DNA from: JAXLYE01 sp046351595
Lineage (GTDB): Bacteria; Myxococcota_A; Polyangia; Palsa-1104; JAEUJZ01
Length of the DNA: 64,000 bases
Direction of reading: 5' to 3'
Assembly: GCA_046351595.1 (NCBI GenBank)
Contig: JAXLYE010000003.1
Location: 744,001 to 808,000, forward strand
Shown here: positions 14,324-24,255 of the stretch, piece after piece
Position numbering within the stretch: the first letter of the stretch is position 1
How the letters are laid out: each line of letters opens with the position of its first letter
The notes under the pieces: model-generated
Seen by the model: the letters and a program-made list of their open reading frames with translations, nothing else
What the model was told of the DNA's origin: nothing
Database searches by the model: none
Program-made: the position numbers and the translations under genes

Positions 14324-17110
14324 CTAGGACGGACCGGCGACACCGTACAGGCTCTTGAGCAGCTCGAGCGAGAGCGTCACCTGACGGCCGACCCGGTCGT
14401 ACCGCACCATCTGGTTGCCGTCGAGGTTCAGGCGCTCGTCGAGCTCCACGACAAAACCGGGGACGCGGCTGGGCAGCAGCCCGAGCTTGTTAGCGAAAGC
14501 ATCGGCCCCCATCTGCCCGCCGACGGCCAGCAGGAGCTCGATCGCCTGCAGCGCCTTATCGGTCGCGGCGCGCGCTTCCTTGTGCCCGCTCCCCAGCGCT
14601 TGGATGAGGGTCTTGGGCAGCGCCACGGGCTCGGCGGCTGGGACCGGCCGCGGCGCCTGGGGCGGCAGCACGGCCGGCATGACAAGCTGCGGCGACGGCT
14701 CCTTGCTTGACCGGGTGGTGCGCGGGGGGGTTGGCTGTGACCCTGGAATAAGCGCCGCGGTCTGGGCAAGATCCAGGTCCCACCAGGAGGGCCGCCGCAG
14801 CGGCTGCACCTCAAGCTCCCGATCATCGTCCAGGAGGCCGGACAGATCATCGGCCCCGATCAGCAGCACCGGCGCTACCACCTCGGCGAGCGAGACCCCA
14901 CCGTGCTCCCCTGCGGAGCCCACCGAGCCGTAGGTATCGGTCTCGCGGAATAACATCGCCAGCGACGTCTTGCCGCGCGGCCGCCAGACTCCGGGGTGAT
15001 CGAAGCGCACCTCGTGCGGCTGTACGGCCTCCTTGTCGGTGAGCGGACGCCAGCGTGCGCCGCCGCTCCCTGTGCCGCCGCTGGTATGTGCCAGGCGGCT
15101 CCCGGTTATGTGCCCGTGGTCTGCGAGCAGGAGGATGGCGCGCCCGGCCTCGGCCGCAGCCAGCAGCAGCGGCTCCAGCGGCTTGATCGACTCATGGTCG
15201 TGGGATACGTGGAGCTGGCTACTGCCGTGCAGCTGCTCGTCGATGGCATTGACCACGGCGCCGACGACGCGCTCGTCCGAGCGCACCAAGTCCAGCGCGC
15301 GGCTGCTCGCGTCTCCGGTCCGGGTCTGCAGCTCGGAACGAAGGAGCAGCGTCGGCGCTCTGGGGCAGACCTTCTGCAGCCCGGCATGCTGGGCGAACCG
15401 CTCGGGATCCTTTGTCGTGCTGGTCACGCTGCCCGGCGGCGGCAGCTTGCCGGCGAACAGGGCTGCGCGGCTGACCTCGGTGATCGTAGGCAGCGCCGCC
15501 AGGATCGCAGGAACGCGTTCCATGCGCTCGGGGTGCCAGCGCAGCGGCGCAAAGTGCGGCCCGGGGCGCTGGATGAGCGCCTCGGCGATCTCCACCGCAT
15601 TGGCCCAGGACATCCCGTCGAGGAGAAGGACGAGCAGCTTCCGCCGCGGGCTGGCTTCCAGGAACGGCACGGCCAGCCGCTGCAGGACCTCTTCAATCGG
15701 CAGCACCCGATCGTGAGGGCGCCCCGCAGCGAACCAGGCCGGCAGCGCCTGCGCAAACAGCGCGTCCTGCCGGTCCCGCACGGCATCCGCGGCTGCCACC
15801 ACCTGAGCCACCGCGCTGTCCAGCGAGTCCTCGCTGTCCGCTCCGCGCGGCTGGCTGCGGGCGATGGCGCGGGCGTAGTCCACAAAGCCGCCGTGCTCGG
15901 CGTAGCGCGCGGCCAGCGCCACCGCCGCTTCATAGGACGGACCGTGCTGTGGCAGCTGCGCCGCCGGGCTCTGCGCCCAGGCCAGGTAGCCTGCCAGCCG
16001 CAGCGCCATCTTGCGCCGCTGGCTGCCCCGCAAAGAGGCCTGCTCCGCTTCCAGGACGTGGTTGCTGATGTGCCGCTCTGCCTCATAGGCCTGCTGCAGC
16101 TCCGCGAGCCGAGGGTCCTTGGCGAGCTGCTTGAGCAGCGCGCCGAGGCGTCGTCGCCAGTAGTCCAGCGACTGCCGCAGCACCCGGCTGTCCTTCAGCG
16201 CCTCGCCAGCCTCCGGATCCGGCAGCAAGGCGGCCGCCTCATCGAGGACCGCGTTGCGCTGGCGGACATCCAGGGCGCGCCGCAGCGGCTCCGCCGCCTC
16301 TGCCCAGCGCTGCAGCGTCTGGGGCTCGCCGGCCACGAGCCGCCCCAGCCCGGGTTCCAGCCGCTCCAGGATCTGGAACAGGCTGCCGCGCACATAGCCC
16401 GATACGTTCGCGGTCGTGGCTTCCAAGATCAGCGCCAGCGCCGCGGCCTTGCGGCCTTCGCCTCGCTCCCAGACCCGCCAGGCGATGCACGCGACCTTGC
16501 CAGCAACCCGATCGAGCAGCGCGAGCAGCGCCTCGCGCAGCTCCGGATCGACTTGTAGCTGGCGCCGGAACCCATAGGGATCAGCGGACGTCGCGCAGAA
16601 CCCGAGCACGCGCTCAAGGGACAGCGCGCCGTGCGCAGGGAAGCCCGCGCGCCGCACCAGCAGCGCGCGGAACGCGGCCTCCAGGCTCACGCTCGCGCTC
16701 TCGACGTGGAAGGCTTCGTCGCGGTCCTGCAGCAGGGCGCGGCACAGCGGCCCGCACATCAGCAGATCGGTCAGCGGCACCGCACCGCTGAACTTGCGCC
16801 GGAGCCGCCCCTCGGCGTTCGGGAAGTGCCCCTTGCGTCCGATCAGCCGCGCGCGGATGTCCGGGGGCAGATCCGTCGTGTAATCGACCAGCAGCACCAC
16901 CGGCGGCGGCCGCAGCAGACCCGCGCGCAGCTCGAGCTCGCTGTGCACCGGTACGATCGGCACCTTCTGCGGCTCGCCTGCGAGGGGCACCTGCACGTCC
17001 CCGAGCTCGCCGCTGGCGAAGAAGACGACGGGCCGGATGGTGCCGTGGTCGCCATACAGGCTGCGCAGCTCGTCGGCCAGATCGCTGGGGCTTAGAGGTA
17101 CTGCGTTCAT
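14324..17110 (-). CDS. pglZ: BREX type 2 phosphatase-fold protein PglZ
   Basis: A 928-residue protein whose core belongs to the alkaline phosphatase superfamily. The metal-binding strand is KLLVLLLDGMSW (D498 within it), the PTITEVSRAALFAGK segment at 541-555 supplies the candidate nucleophile, and LADHGHI further on carries the second metal ligands. The N-terminal 480 residues are helical and lack known motifs; the C-terminus ends in a winged-helix-like domain. In BREX, PglZ is the one component found in almost every subtype and is essential for phage exclusion. The start overlaps the pglY stop as ATGA, so the two are coupled. Confidence 0.92.
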   Translation of the reverse strand: MNAVPLSPSDLADELRSLYGDHGTIRPVVFFASGELGDVQVPLAGEPQKVPIVPVHSELELRAGLLRPPPVVLLVDYTTDLPPDIRARLIGRKGHFPNAEGRLRRKFSGAVPLTDLLMCGPLCRALLQDRDEAFHVESASVSLEAAFRALLVRRAGFPAHGALSLERVLGFCATSADPYGFRRQLQVDPELREALLALLDRVAGKVACIAWRVWERGEGRKAAALALILEATTANVSGYVRGSLFQILERLEPGLGRLVAGEPQTLQRWAEAAEPLRRALDVRQRNAVLDEAAALLPDPEAGEALKDSRVLRQSLDYWRRRLGALLKQLAKDPRLAELQQAYEAERHISNHVLEAEQASLRGSQRRKMALRLAGYLAWAQSPAAQLPQHGPSYEAAVALAARYAEHGGFVDYARAIARSQPRGADSEDSLDSAVAQVVAAADAVRDRQDALFAQALPAWFAAGRPHDRVLPIEEVLQRLAVPFLEASPRRKLLVLLLDGMSWANAVEIAEALIQRPGPHFAPLRWHPERMERVPAILAALPTITEVSRAALFAGKLPPPGSVTSTTKDPERFAQHAGLQKVCPRAPTLLLRSELQTRTGDASSRALDLVRSDERVVGAVVNAIDEQLHGSSQLHVSHDHESIKPLEPLLLAAAEAGRAILLLADHGHITGSRLAHTSGGTGSGGARWRPLTDKEAVQPHEVRFDHPGVWRPRGKTSLAMLFRETDTYGSVGSAGEHGGVSLAEVVAPVLLIGADDLSGLLDDDRELEVQPLRRPSWWDLDLAQTAALIPGSQPTPPRTTRSSKEPSPQLVMPAVLPPQAPRPVPAAEPVALPKTLIQALGSGHKEARAATDKALQAIELLLAVGGQMGADAFANKLGLLPSRVPGFVVELDERLNLDGNQMVRYDRVGRQVTLSLELLKSLYGVAGPS

Positions 17111-20100
17111 TGCTTCGGCTTCACCACGCGCAGCGTGTAGTGCACCTCGACCCGGGTCGCGCCGCCTGCCTTGCGCAGCGCAGCCTCGGCCTTGCGGCGG
17201 TCTGCGTCGAAGCTGGCGAGGCTTGTGCCCGCAGCCTCAAGCAGGACCTCCTCGCCCGCAGCCGGAGGACCCGGTACCGGGGTCGGTCCGAATCCGCCGT
17301 CGCCGCCGGGCCCTCCTGGCGGCGGCGCCCGCAGCCTCTGGGCCTCGACCGCCAGCTTGCGCAGGCGCGGCGCCAGCTCGGTCTGGAGCTCGTCCGCCTC
17401 CAGCGCCGCGCGAGCCTGTGCCGCCAGGGCACGCGCCGCCGCGCCCGCCTCTTCGACCAGGCCCAGCAGGCTCGTAGACAGAAGCTCGTCCTGCAGGCAG
17501 CTTACCATCGCCGCGGCGTGCGCCATGTGCCTCGCCATCGCCTCCAGCGAGGCGCCCGCCGACAGATCGAGCCCGGCCAGGACGCCCACCGCCTGCACGG
17601 CATCGGTCGTGCTCAGCGCATCCAGCAGGCTCGCGACCTGCTGCGCGGTTTGCGCCCGCGCGGCGTCCGGTGCACACAGCAGCGCCCATCGCGCCAGCAG
17701 CGCCGGGATCTGCATCGCGCTTGCCCGCAGCGTGCGCTCCCGCGCCTCGGCCATAAGCCGCGAGAGCTCGCGCAGGTTGCGCCCGTTGAGCGCTCGCCCG
17801 CCGAGCGTCACCCCGAAGAGCTTGCCCGCCCGATCGAGAGCGGTCTGCCAGGCGGTCTGCTCCGGCAGCGCAGGGCGCCGCAGCTCCGCCTCGGGCGGCA
17901 GCGCGCCCAGCCTTACCTCGGTCAGCGCCGAGCCGCGCAGCACCAGCTCCCGCCCGCTCCAGGCCGCATACGCCAGGATCAGCAGATCCTCTACATCGGT
18001 CTGCAGGCCCTGCGCCTTGTCGCGATCGAGCCCCTCGCGGACCTCGTCCACCGTCGGCGAGGCCAGCCCCCGCTGCAAGAGCAGCGTGTCGATCTCCTGC
18101 AGCCTTCGCGGCTGCAGCACGGCCGCCGCGTCGGTCAGCGCCACCAGACCCAGCGCCGAGAGCAGCGACAGGTCCTTGTGCTCGCCGCCGCGCTCAGCGG
18201 GCAGCCGCTGCCCGTCGGTCTCGACCAGGCGCCGGAACTGCAGCAGGTTTTTCTCCAGCCGCGCCCGCGACGCCAGCTCCTGGAAGTTGGGGTGCCGCGG
18301 GAAGCGCAGATCCAGCAGCCGTCCGATGCTCTGATCCAGCGCCTCGTCGAGCTTGGCCGTGAGCAGGTTCCGGATCTCCAGCCCCGGGATGAGGACGTGG
18401 AAGTGCTTGTCGATGCTGCGCGCCGGGTCCAAGCCCGCCGTCGCGCTCGAGAGCCCGTACGCTGCGTCCAGCGCCAGCGCCAGCTGGTGCCGAAGCTTAG
18501 ACGACATGCTCTCCAGCTCCAGCCGCGCGTTCTTCTGGTCGTCGGGGCGCAGGCTGCCCAGGTGCTTCTTCTGATCCGCCAGCACCTCGTCGATGACCAC
18601 CAGCTCGCCGAGCTGCTTCTGCAGCTCGTCGCCGAAGAAGCTCGGCAGCCACACCACCGTCGGTGTCGTCTCGCCGCGGCCGCGGAAGGCGACCAGCCGC
18701 GCCTCGTCCTCGTCCGGGCTGTGGCCCTTTTCGTCGAATGGATAGTCGATGACGACCTTGAAGTCGTCGTCCGGCCGCGCCCGCAGGAGCGCGTCTTCCA
18801 TCTCGCGCACGTTGCCGAAGTGCAGAAGGCCCCGGCGCTTGGTGTTGCGCCAGGTGACCTCGTGCTCGACCGGCGTGGCCTCGGCCTCGATGCCCAGGCG
18901 GCTGAACAGGATGCGCTGGAGCTTGCGCCGCCGCGGCCCCTGGTTGTCGTAGTAGCGCGCCTGGTCGAGGATGGGCTTGAGCTCGACGCCGCCGAGCTCG
19001 ATGCGCACCGACGGATCCGCCTGCTCGCCGACGCGCAGCTTGCCGACCGCGGCCGCCAGCTTGCCCAGGCGGACCGCGGCGCGGCTCGCCTCGGCGCCCG
19101 GGATCGGCACCTTGAGCGAGCCGTGGTTGAGCTGCACCAGCTTGAGCACGGTCAGCCCCTGCAGCACCGGCACCTGCGGCACCAGCGCCGCGACCAGCGC
19201 CGTCTTCACCAGCCGGTTGTCGGCGCGGCAGGCCTCCTCGCGGCAGTTGGCGCAGCCGAGCGTCACCGGGTGCGCCTCGCGCAGGCGCTGGCAGCGCGCC
19301 GGCGTCTGCGTCCCGTTCTCGGCCTGGATCGCGGGCAAGAGCTCGTTCTGGTACAGCCGCTTGGCCGCCGCGAAGCGGTCGCGCATCACGCCGTCGAGCG
19401 GCTCCTCGCTGCCGGCCAGCACGTCGTACAGGTCGCCGACCGGCACCACCTTGCCGATCTCGAAGTCCTGCATGTGCTCGGTCAGCATCTCCATCAGCAG
19501 CTTCAGCGCCGTCCGCTGCCGCTGCAGGTAGTGCGACATCGAGACCAGCACCTCGACCAGCGCCGGGCTGAAGGGGTAGACCTGCCGGAACGCCTTCTCG
19601 TCGCCCTTGTCGCCGAGCAGCGTGCCCCACGCCGTGCCCAGGCGCCGCCGCAGCTCGACGAACGCCTGCTCCAGCCGCTTCCGGGCCGCCTCGTCGCGTG
19701 GCCGCACCACGCGCTTCTCGATCACCGCCGGCAGGTTCTTGTCGTCGAGCGTGATCTTGCCGAAGCGGCCCTCCCACAGGCGCAGCGCGTCCTGCAGGAT
19801 GTGCGCGTCCGCGCCCGCGTACTGGTCGCCGACCAGCTCGGCGATGTCGCGCTGCCGCGCCACGAAGCTGCACAGCGGGATCTCGCGCCGCATGTCCTGC
19901 GCGTCGACCAGCTTCGATAGCTTCTGCACCTCGCCGTTCAGGCGCACGCGGTCGCCGGCCAGGCTCGACAGCCACAGGATCAGCTCGTCGAAGAACAGCA
20001 CCACCGCGTCGTAGCCCAGGCCCGCCGCGTGCCGGGCCAGCACGCCCAGCCCGCTGTCGAAGTCGAGGAAGCTCTGGCTCTGCTTGGCAAAGGCCGGGAA

Positions 20101-20766
20101 GTGCGAGCGCACCAGCGCCGTCAGCAGCCGCTCGCGCACCTCGGGCTGCGCGCTGCGCACCGCCTCGGCAAACCGCTCCGGCGTCCACTGCTCGGCGAGC
20201 TTGCCCCAGCCCTTTTTTGCCGGCTGCCCCTCGTTCAGCTTCGCGAAGAACAGCGCGTCGCCGATGCTCTTGCGCAGCGCCTCGGCGTTGTCGAACAGCG
20301 CCTGATCCGCGAACAGCCCCGGCAGCGGCGCCTCGGGGTGCAGCGCCTGCACACGCTGCAGGTACTCGGGGAAGACCTTATCGTCCAGGCTGCGCGCCGC
20401 CGCCATGTTGAGGTGCAGGCGCAGGACCTTGCGCTGCTTGAGCCACTCGTGCCGGGCCAGCACCGGGTGCAGCTCCTTGTGCTTCCACGGCGTCGGATCG
20501 TTGGCGAGCATGAGGCTGAGCACGGCCATGAAGTGGCTCTTGCCCGAGCCGAAGCTGCCGTGCACGTACGCGGCGGTACTGCGCCGATCGCGCAGCGCCC
20601 CTTGCACGTGCTTGAGCGAGTCGTCGAACGCCCGCAGGAGATCCTCGGTCACCGCGTAGCTGCCGAGCAGCTGCTCGGGGTGCGCGATGCCGTCGGTGAG
20701 CTGGACGACGAAGTCGCTCTTCTTGACCTCGGGCGGCAGGTCGAGGATTTCGGAGAGGGCGCTCAT
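17107..20766 (-). CDS. pglY: BREX type 2 large ATPase PglY
   Basis: A 1219-residue P-loop ATPase with Walker A HGSFGSGKSH at about 69-78, preceded by the conserved DRRSTAAYV strand. A Walker B-like ALFFDELI is visible as VLFFDELILWL. A cysteine cluster (TLGCANCREEACRADN) around residue 510 looks like a small zinc-binding insertion. The long C-terminal half is helical, with a proline/glycine-rich hinge near the end. PglY is the type 2 counterpart of BrxC and probably forms the oligomeric ATPase of the system. It is the first gene of the distal BREX block, 62 bp after the stop of the Septu HNH gene, so it may be read through from the Septu promoter or have its own. Confidence 0.92.
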   Translation of the reverse strand: MSALSEILDLPPEVKKSDFVVQLTDGIAHPEQLLGSYAVTEDLLRAFDDSLKHVQGALRDRRSTAAYVHGSFGSGKSHFMAVLSLMLANDPTPWKHKELHPVLARHEWLKQRKVLRLHLNMAAARSLDDKVFPEYLQRVQALHPEAPLPGLFADQALFDNAEALRKSIGDALFFAKLNEGQPAKKGWGKLAEQWTPERFAEAVRSAQPEVRERLLTALVRSHFPAFAKQSQSFLDFDSGLGVLARHAAGLGYDAVVLFFDELILWLSSLAGDRVRLNGEVQKLSKLVDAQDMRREIPLCSFVARQRDIAELVGDQYAGADAHILQDALRLWEGRFGKITLDDKNLPAVIEKRVVRPRDEAARKRLEQAFVELRRRLGTAWGTLLGDKGDEKAFRQVYPFSPALVEVLVSMSHYLQRQRTALKLLMEMLTEHMQDFEIGKVVPVGDLYDVLAGSEEPLDGVMRDRFAAAKRLYQNELLPAIQAENGTQTPARCQRLREAHPVTLGCANCREEACRADNRLVKTALVAALVPQVPVLQGLTVLKLVQLNHGSLKVPIPGAEASRAAVRLGKLAAAVGKLRVGEQADPSVRIELGGVELKPILDQARYYDNQGPRRRKLQRILFSRLGIEAEATPVEHEVTWRNTKRRGLLHFGNVREMEDALLRARPDDDFKVVIDYPFDEKGHSPDEDEARLVAFRGRGETTPTVVWLPSFFGDELQKQLGELVVIDEVLADQKKHLGSLRPDDQKNARLELESMSSKLRHQLALALDAAYGLSSATAGLDPARSIDKHFHVLIPGLEIRNLLTAKLDEALDQSIGRLLDLRFPRHPNFQELASRARLEKNLLQFRRLVETDGQRLPAERGGEHKDLSLLSALGLVALTDAAAVLQPRRLQEIDTLLLQRGLASPTVDEVREGLDRDKAQGLQTDVEDLLILAYAAWSGRELVLRGSALTEVRLGALPPEAELRRPALPEQTAWQTALDRAGKLFGVTLGGRALNGRNLRELSRLMAEARERTLRASAMQIPALLARWALLCAPDAARAQTAQQVASLLDALSTTDAVQAVGVLAGLDLSAGASLEAMARHMAHAAAMVSCLQDELLSTSLLGLVEEAGAAARALAAQARAALEADELQTELAPRLRKLAVEAQRLRAPPPGGPGGDGGFGPTPVPGPPAAGEEVLLEAAGTSLASFDADRRKAEAALRKAGGATRVEVHYTLRVVKPKQ

Positions 20767-20828
20767 GCGGGCGCCACTTTACACAGTCTCGGCGCGTCCT
20801 GGGGCCCCGGCGTGCGGCCCCGAGGTGT

Positions 20829-21470
20829 CTAGCCCGCGGCCCGCAGCCGCCGCTCCAGCCACCACAACAGGTAGCTCTGGTACTCTGCGCGCGGGGCCAC
20901 GGAGCGCTCGCGCAGCTCCTCGCACTTCCGCTCGATCTCGGCCTGGGTCCACTGGCCGCTGCCGATCTGCCGGATCATCGCGTCGGCCGCCGCCCGGCGG
21001 TTGCGCCTGAGCTGCTCTAGGTTCAGGTTTAGCTTCTCGTCGAGCTCGGCCTGCAGCTTGGCCGGCGCGGCCACGATTTGGCCCTGCGTGTCAAAGGAGA
21101 TCGTCCCCGGCACAAGCCGCAGGACCGGGTGGAGCCGGGGGTCCAGGGTCGCGCTCCCCTGCCTCGTGTCACAGTGCTGCTGCTTGGGAGGCTGTCCCTG
21201 GCCGCCCAGGCAGGCGCCGAGCAGGTTGCTCCAGACGAACATCTGGACCTTGTCGACGGCTTGCGGCACGAAGTGGGCGATCTTCATCGCGGCCGGCTCC
21301 GGGCGGATGCGGCCCTCGCAGAAGCAGCACAGCGCGCCCTGCTCTGCGCAGAGCTGCTCGCGCGCGGCCTTCTTCTCTTCGCCCCGCACGTCTTGATCCC
21401 AGTCTGCCGCGGGATTGCGCCGGTAGCCGGCCAGGAACGGGGGCTCCGGCTGCTTGGTGATGCGCTGCAT
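20829..21470 (-). CDS. ptuB: Septu-type HNH endonuclease PtuB, pair 1
   Basis: A 213-residue protein of the TIGR02646 kind, the HNH partner in Septu and in retron Ec78-like systems. It starts MQRITKQPEPPF and contains a conserved tryptophan-aspartate segment, CCFCEGR (C49, C51), KIAHFVP (H66), FVWSNLLGAC (N82, C87) and CDTRQG (C100, D101), which together form the zinc-supported HNH core. In Septu it cuts nucleic acid when the ATPase partner releases it. It follows the ATPase gene by nine bases on the same strand. ATG at 21470 has AGGGG upstream. No reverse transcriptase is nearby, so this is Septu rather than a retron. Confidence 0.85.
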   Translation of the reverse strand: MQRITKQPEPPFLAGYRRNPAADWDQDVRGEEKKAAREQLCAEQGALCCFCEGRIRPEPAAMKIAHFVPQAVDKVQMFVWSNLLGACLGGQGQPPKQQHCDTRQGSATLDPRLHPVLRLVPGTISFDTQGQIVAAPAKLQAELDEKLNLNLEQLRRNRRAAADAMIRQIGSGQWTQAEIERKCEELRERSVAPRAEYQSYLLWWLERRLRAAG

Positions 21471-21479
21471 GGCTGTCCC

Positions 21480-22802
21480 CTACGCGCCGCGGTCTTTGTC
21501 TCGGGGCGGGTGCAGGAACTCCAGCGCCGTGCGCAGGCGCACCAGATCCGGGCTCTGCGGGCCCAGCACCTGCTCCAGCCGCGTGATCTCCCAGCGCGCC
21601 TGCTGGACTTGGCCCGCGTCCACAAGGGCTGCGATGTGGTCCAGCTCGCGCACCATCTCCGGCGGCCGCGCCGGGCCGTCCATGACGTCGGTGAGCACGG
21701 TGTTGCTGTCCTGCCCGTACACGTGCTCCTGCGGGTAGGCGCGCCCGCCTTCCAGCCGTAGCACATGCGCCCCCTTGGCCCCGGCCAGGATCAGCGGCGA
21801 GTGGGTGGTCGCGACAAACTGCAGCCTGGGGAACACGCGCACAAGGTCGTTGATGATGCGGACCTGCCAGCTCGGGTGCAGCGCCAGATCCAGCTCGTCA
21901 ATCAGCACCACCCCGGTGGACCGGCTGGGCGCTGCGGCGCCCAGGTGCGGGTTCAGCGCCACCGCGCGCCAGGCCAGATCCGCCACGAGCTGCAGCGTTC
22001 CTCGGACGCCGTCGCTCAGCAGGTAGAACGGCAGCTCGCGCTGGTCGAAAAAGCGCAGGAACAGCCCTTTGTGTTTCACGCTGTAGTAGAGCTCGCGCGC
22101 GCCCGGGATGCAGGAACAGACCGCCTGGCTGATGGTGCGGATGTGCACGTCCGGCGTGATCGTCACCGTGCCGGTCTTGGGGTCGGCCCTGGCCGCCTGC
22201 TCCTGCACGTTGCTGAGCGTGCGCTGCTTGAGCCACTCGGCGATGTAGCGGATGTTCGACTCGCGCGCCAGGCAGTAGCGGTACCCGGCCGCCCGCGACT
22301 GCGCCAGCTTCATCGGCGCGCGCGGCTCGCCCAGGTGGACCCACAGGCGCTCGGTCCCGTAGTAGCCGAACAGCGGCAGGTCGCTCGGCTGATCGCGGGT
22401 ACGCAGCCGCTTCAGCTGCTCGGCACCGAAGTCCGAGAGCTGGCGGGCGTCGCGTATCGTAGTCTTGTTGCCCTCGCCCTGGCGCGCACGAAGCCACTCG
22501 AGCTGGGCTCCTTCCGACAATCCATCACAGCCGATCAACACCGGGTACTGCGCCTGCATGTCGACCGTGCCGCCGACCTCGCGCACGATCCGTCGCGCAT
22601 CAAAGCTCGTGATGCTGGGGGCCGGCTGCTGCTGGATCCGGAAGCCGAGGAAGTAGCTGCCCAGCCCCAGCATCAGCGCATCCAGGACCGCCGTCTTGCC
22701 CGCGCCGTTGTCCCCGATCAGCAGGTTGAAGCCGGGCTTGAGATCGAGCGTGAGCTGCTCGAAGCAGCGGAAGTTGATGGCCGTCAGGCGCTGGATCTGC
22801 AC
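21480..22802 (-). CDS. ptuA: Septu-type ATPase PtuA, pair 1
   Basis: A 440-residue ABC/OLD-like ATPase without a TOPRIM domain. It opens with IQRLTAINFRCFEQLTL, the usual SMC-like N-terminus, then Walker A GDNGAGKT at 30-37. Walker B is VVLIDELDLALHPSW and the switch histidine is in FVATTHSPL. GTG at 22802 is chosen because it puts that N-terminus in the normal place; the open frame runs upstream through the neighbouring gene on the other strand. PtuA oligomers hold PtuB and sense invasion through nucleotide levels, according to work on the family. The gene is divergent from a second ATPase/HNH pair, with a shared 127-bp intergenic region. Confidence 0.85.
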   Translation of the reverse strand: MQIQRLTAINFRCFEQLTLDLKPGFNLLIGDNGAGKTAVLDALMLGLGSYFLGFRIQQQPAPSITSFDARRIVREVGGTVDMQAQYPVLIGCDGLSEGAQLEWLRARQGEGNKTTIRDARQLSDFGAEQLKRLRTRDQPSDLPLFGYYGTERLWVHLGEPRAPMKLAQSRAAGYRYCLARESNIRYIAEWLKQRTLSNVQEQAARADPKTGTVTITPDVHIRTISQAVCSCIPGARELYYSVKHKGLFLRFFDQRELPFYLLSDGVRGTLQLVADLAWRAVALNPHLGAAAPSRSTGVVLIDELDLALHPSWQVRIINDLVRVFPRLQFVATTHSPLILAGAKGAHVLRLEGGRAYPQEHVYGQDSNTVLTDVMDGPARPPEMVRELDHIAALVDAGQVQQARWEITRLEQVLGPQSPDLVRLRTALEFLHPPRDKDRGA

Positions 22803-22856
22803 GGGGCGCGCAGCATACCACGGGCGCCGAGGGCCGCGCCCGGCCGGCACTGACTC

Positions 22857-22880
22857 GGGGGGGGCCCCCTGAGGCCCCCC
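22857..22880. promoter_or_regulatory. G/C-only hairpin between the two divergent Septu pairs
   Basis: A run of G then CCCCCTGA and GGCCCCCC can fold into a very stable short stem (GGGGGCC with GGCCCCC). It sits in the 127-bp region that must hold the promoters of both ATPase genes. It could be an operator or a transcript hairpin in either direction. Confidence 0.35.
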
Positions 22881-22929
22881 TTGGGCGAAGTTTGCCAAGC
22901 TGCCGTGCCCTTCGATAGCTTCGTAGCCC

Positions 22930-24255
22930 ATGTACATCCAGAAGCTGAAGGTGGAGAACCTGCGCGGCATCGGCGAGGGCGCCCGCGGCATCGAGCTGGA
23001 TCTGCGCCGTCCGGACGGCTCGTGCCAGGGCTGGACCGTGCTGGCCGGGCGCAACGGCTCGGGCAAGACCACGCTGTTGCAGGCCATCGCCGTGGCCCTG
23101 GCCGGGCCGCGCGCCCTCAACAGCCCGCTGACCGACTTCAGCGCCTGGCGCCGTCAGGGCGCGGGCGAGGGGCGGGTCGAGCTGACCCTGGGCTATGACG
23201 CCAAGCTCGACAAGTTCCAGGGCAAGGGCAAGCTGCCCAAAAATCCCTTCGCGATCGGCCTGCGCTGGCCGCTTGGCGCGGACAAGTTCTACGCGATCAA
23301 GCCCCTGCACGAGAGCGCCGCCACGCGCGGCCCCTGGAATGAGAAATCGGGCTGGTTCGTCGCCGGCTACGGACCGTTCCGGCGCCTGTCCGGGCACAGC
23401 TCGGACGCCGCCTCGCTGATGAGCAGCGGCGGGGCCGTCCCCGAGCTGGTGACGCTGTTCCGCGAGGACGCCTCGCTGGCCGAGGGGATCCAGGCGCTGC
23501 GCACCATCTACCTGCGGCGCATGGAGGGCAAAGAAGGCGCCAAGGAGCTGGAGGTGGGGATGATCGCGCTGCTCAACGACGGGCTCTTGCCCGATGGGAC
23601 GCGGGTCGAAGAGGTCAACTCCGACGCCGTGTGGGTGAGCACCGGGGCCGGGGTCCGGCTGCCGCTGGGCGCCATCAGCGACGGCCAGCGCGCCGCGGTG
23701 GCGCTGGTGCTGGACATCCTTGCGCAGATGAGCCGCTTCTTCCCGGGATTCCACATCAAGTACACCGCCGCGGGTCGCCCGTTCGTGCCCTACAGCGGCG
23801 TGATCCTCCTCGACGAGGCCGAGCCGCACCTGCACGTCTCCTGGCAGAAGGGCATCGGATTCTGGCTCAAGGAGCACTTTCCTAAGATTCAGTTCCTGGT
23901 CACCACGCACAGCCCCTTCGTCTGTCAGGCCGCCGACCCGAACGGCCTCATCCGCTTGCGGCCCGCCCCCGACGAGCCGGCGGCCGAGCCCGTCTCGGAG
24001 GAGGAGTACAACCGCGTGGTCAACGACGGAGCCGACAGCGCGGTGGTGACCTCGCTCTTCGGCCTGGAGAGTCCCTACAGCCAGGTCGCAGAAAAGCGGC
24101 GCGAGCGCATCTCCCAGCTCGAGGCCAAGCAGCTGCAGGGGCTCCCGCTCAAGACCGCGGAGGCGACCGAGCTCGCCGAGCTCCAGCGCCAGATCCCGAG
24201 CACACCGAGCGCCGGCGTCGAGGCCGCGCTGCGCCGCCTCAAGGAGGCCCTATGA
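22930..24255 (+). CDS. Septu-like ATPase PtuA, pair 2
   Basis: A 441-residue AAA/ABC ATPase, distant from the pair 1 ATPase although it has the same layout. It begins MYIQKLKVENLRGIGEG, has Walker A GRNGSGKT at 40-47, an ABC-like region LGAISDGQRAAVALVLDIL, Walker B GVILLDEAEPHLH and the switch histidine in FLVTTHSPFV. A helical C-terminal tail (QVAEKRRERISQLEAKQ) probably contacts the nuclease partner. The stop overlaps the start of an HNH gene (ATGA), so the two are co-translated. It is most likely a second, divergent Septu system; other ATPase-HNH defence pairs are an alternative. Confidence 0.75.
   Translation: MYIQKLKVENLRGIGEGARGIELDLRRPDGSCQGWTVLAGRNGSGKTTLLQAIAVALAGPRALNSPLTDFSAWRRQGAGEGRVELTLGYDAKLDKFQGKGKLPKNPFAIGLRWPLGADKFYAIKPLHESAATRGPWNEKSGWFVAGYGPFRRLSGHSSDAASLMSSGGAVPELVTLFREDASLAEGIQALRTIYLRRMEGKEGAKELEVGMIALLNDGLLPDGTRVEEVNSDAVWVSTGAGVRLPLGAISDGQRAAVALVLDILAQMSRFFPGFHIKYTAAGRPFVPYSGVILLDEAEPHLHVSWQKGIGFWLKEHFPKIQFLVTTHSPFVCQAADPNGLIRLRPAPDEPAAEPVSEEEYNRVVNDGADSAVVTSLFGLESPYSQVAEKRRERISQLEAKQLQGLPLKTAEATELAELQRQIPSTPSAGVEAALRRLKEAL

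Noticed and set aside
20829..22802. Retron Ec78-like system
   Set aside because: The PtuA/PtuB-like pair fits, but no reverse transcriptase or msr/msd-like region is seen nearby.
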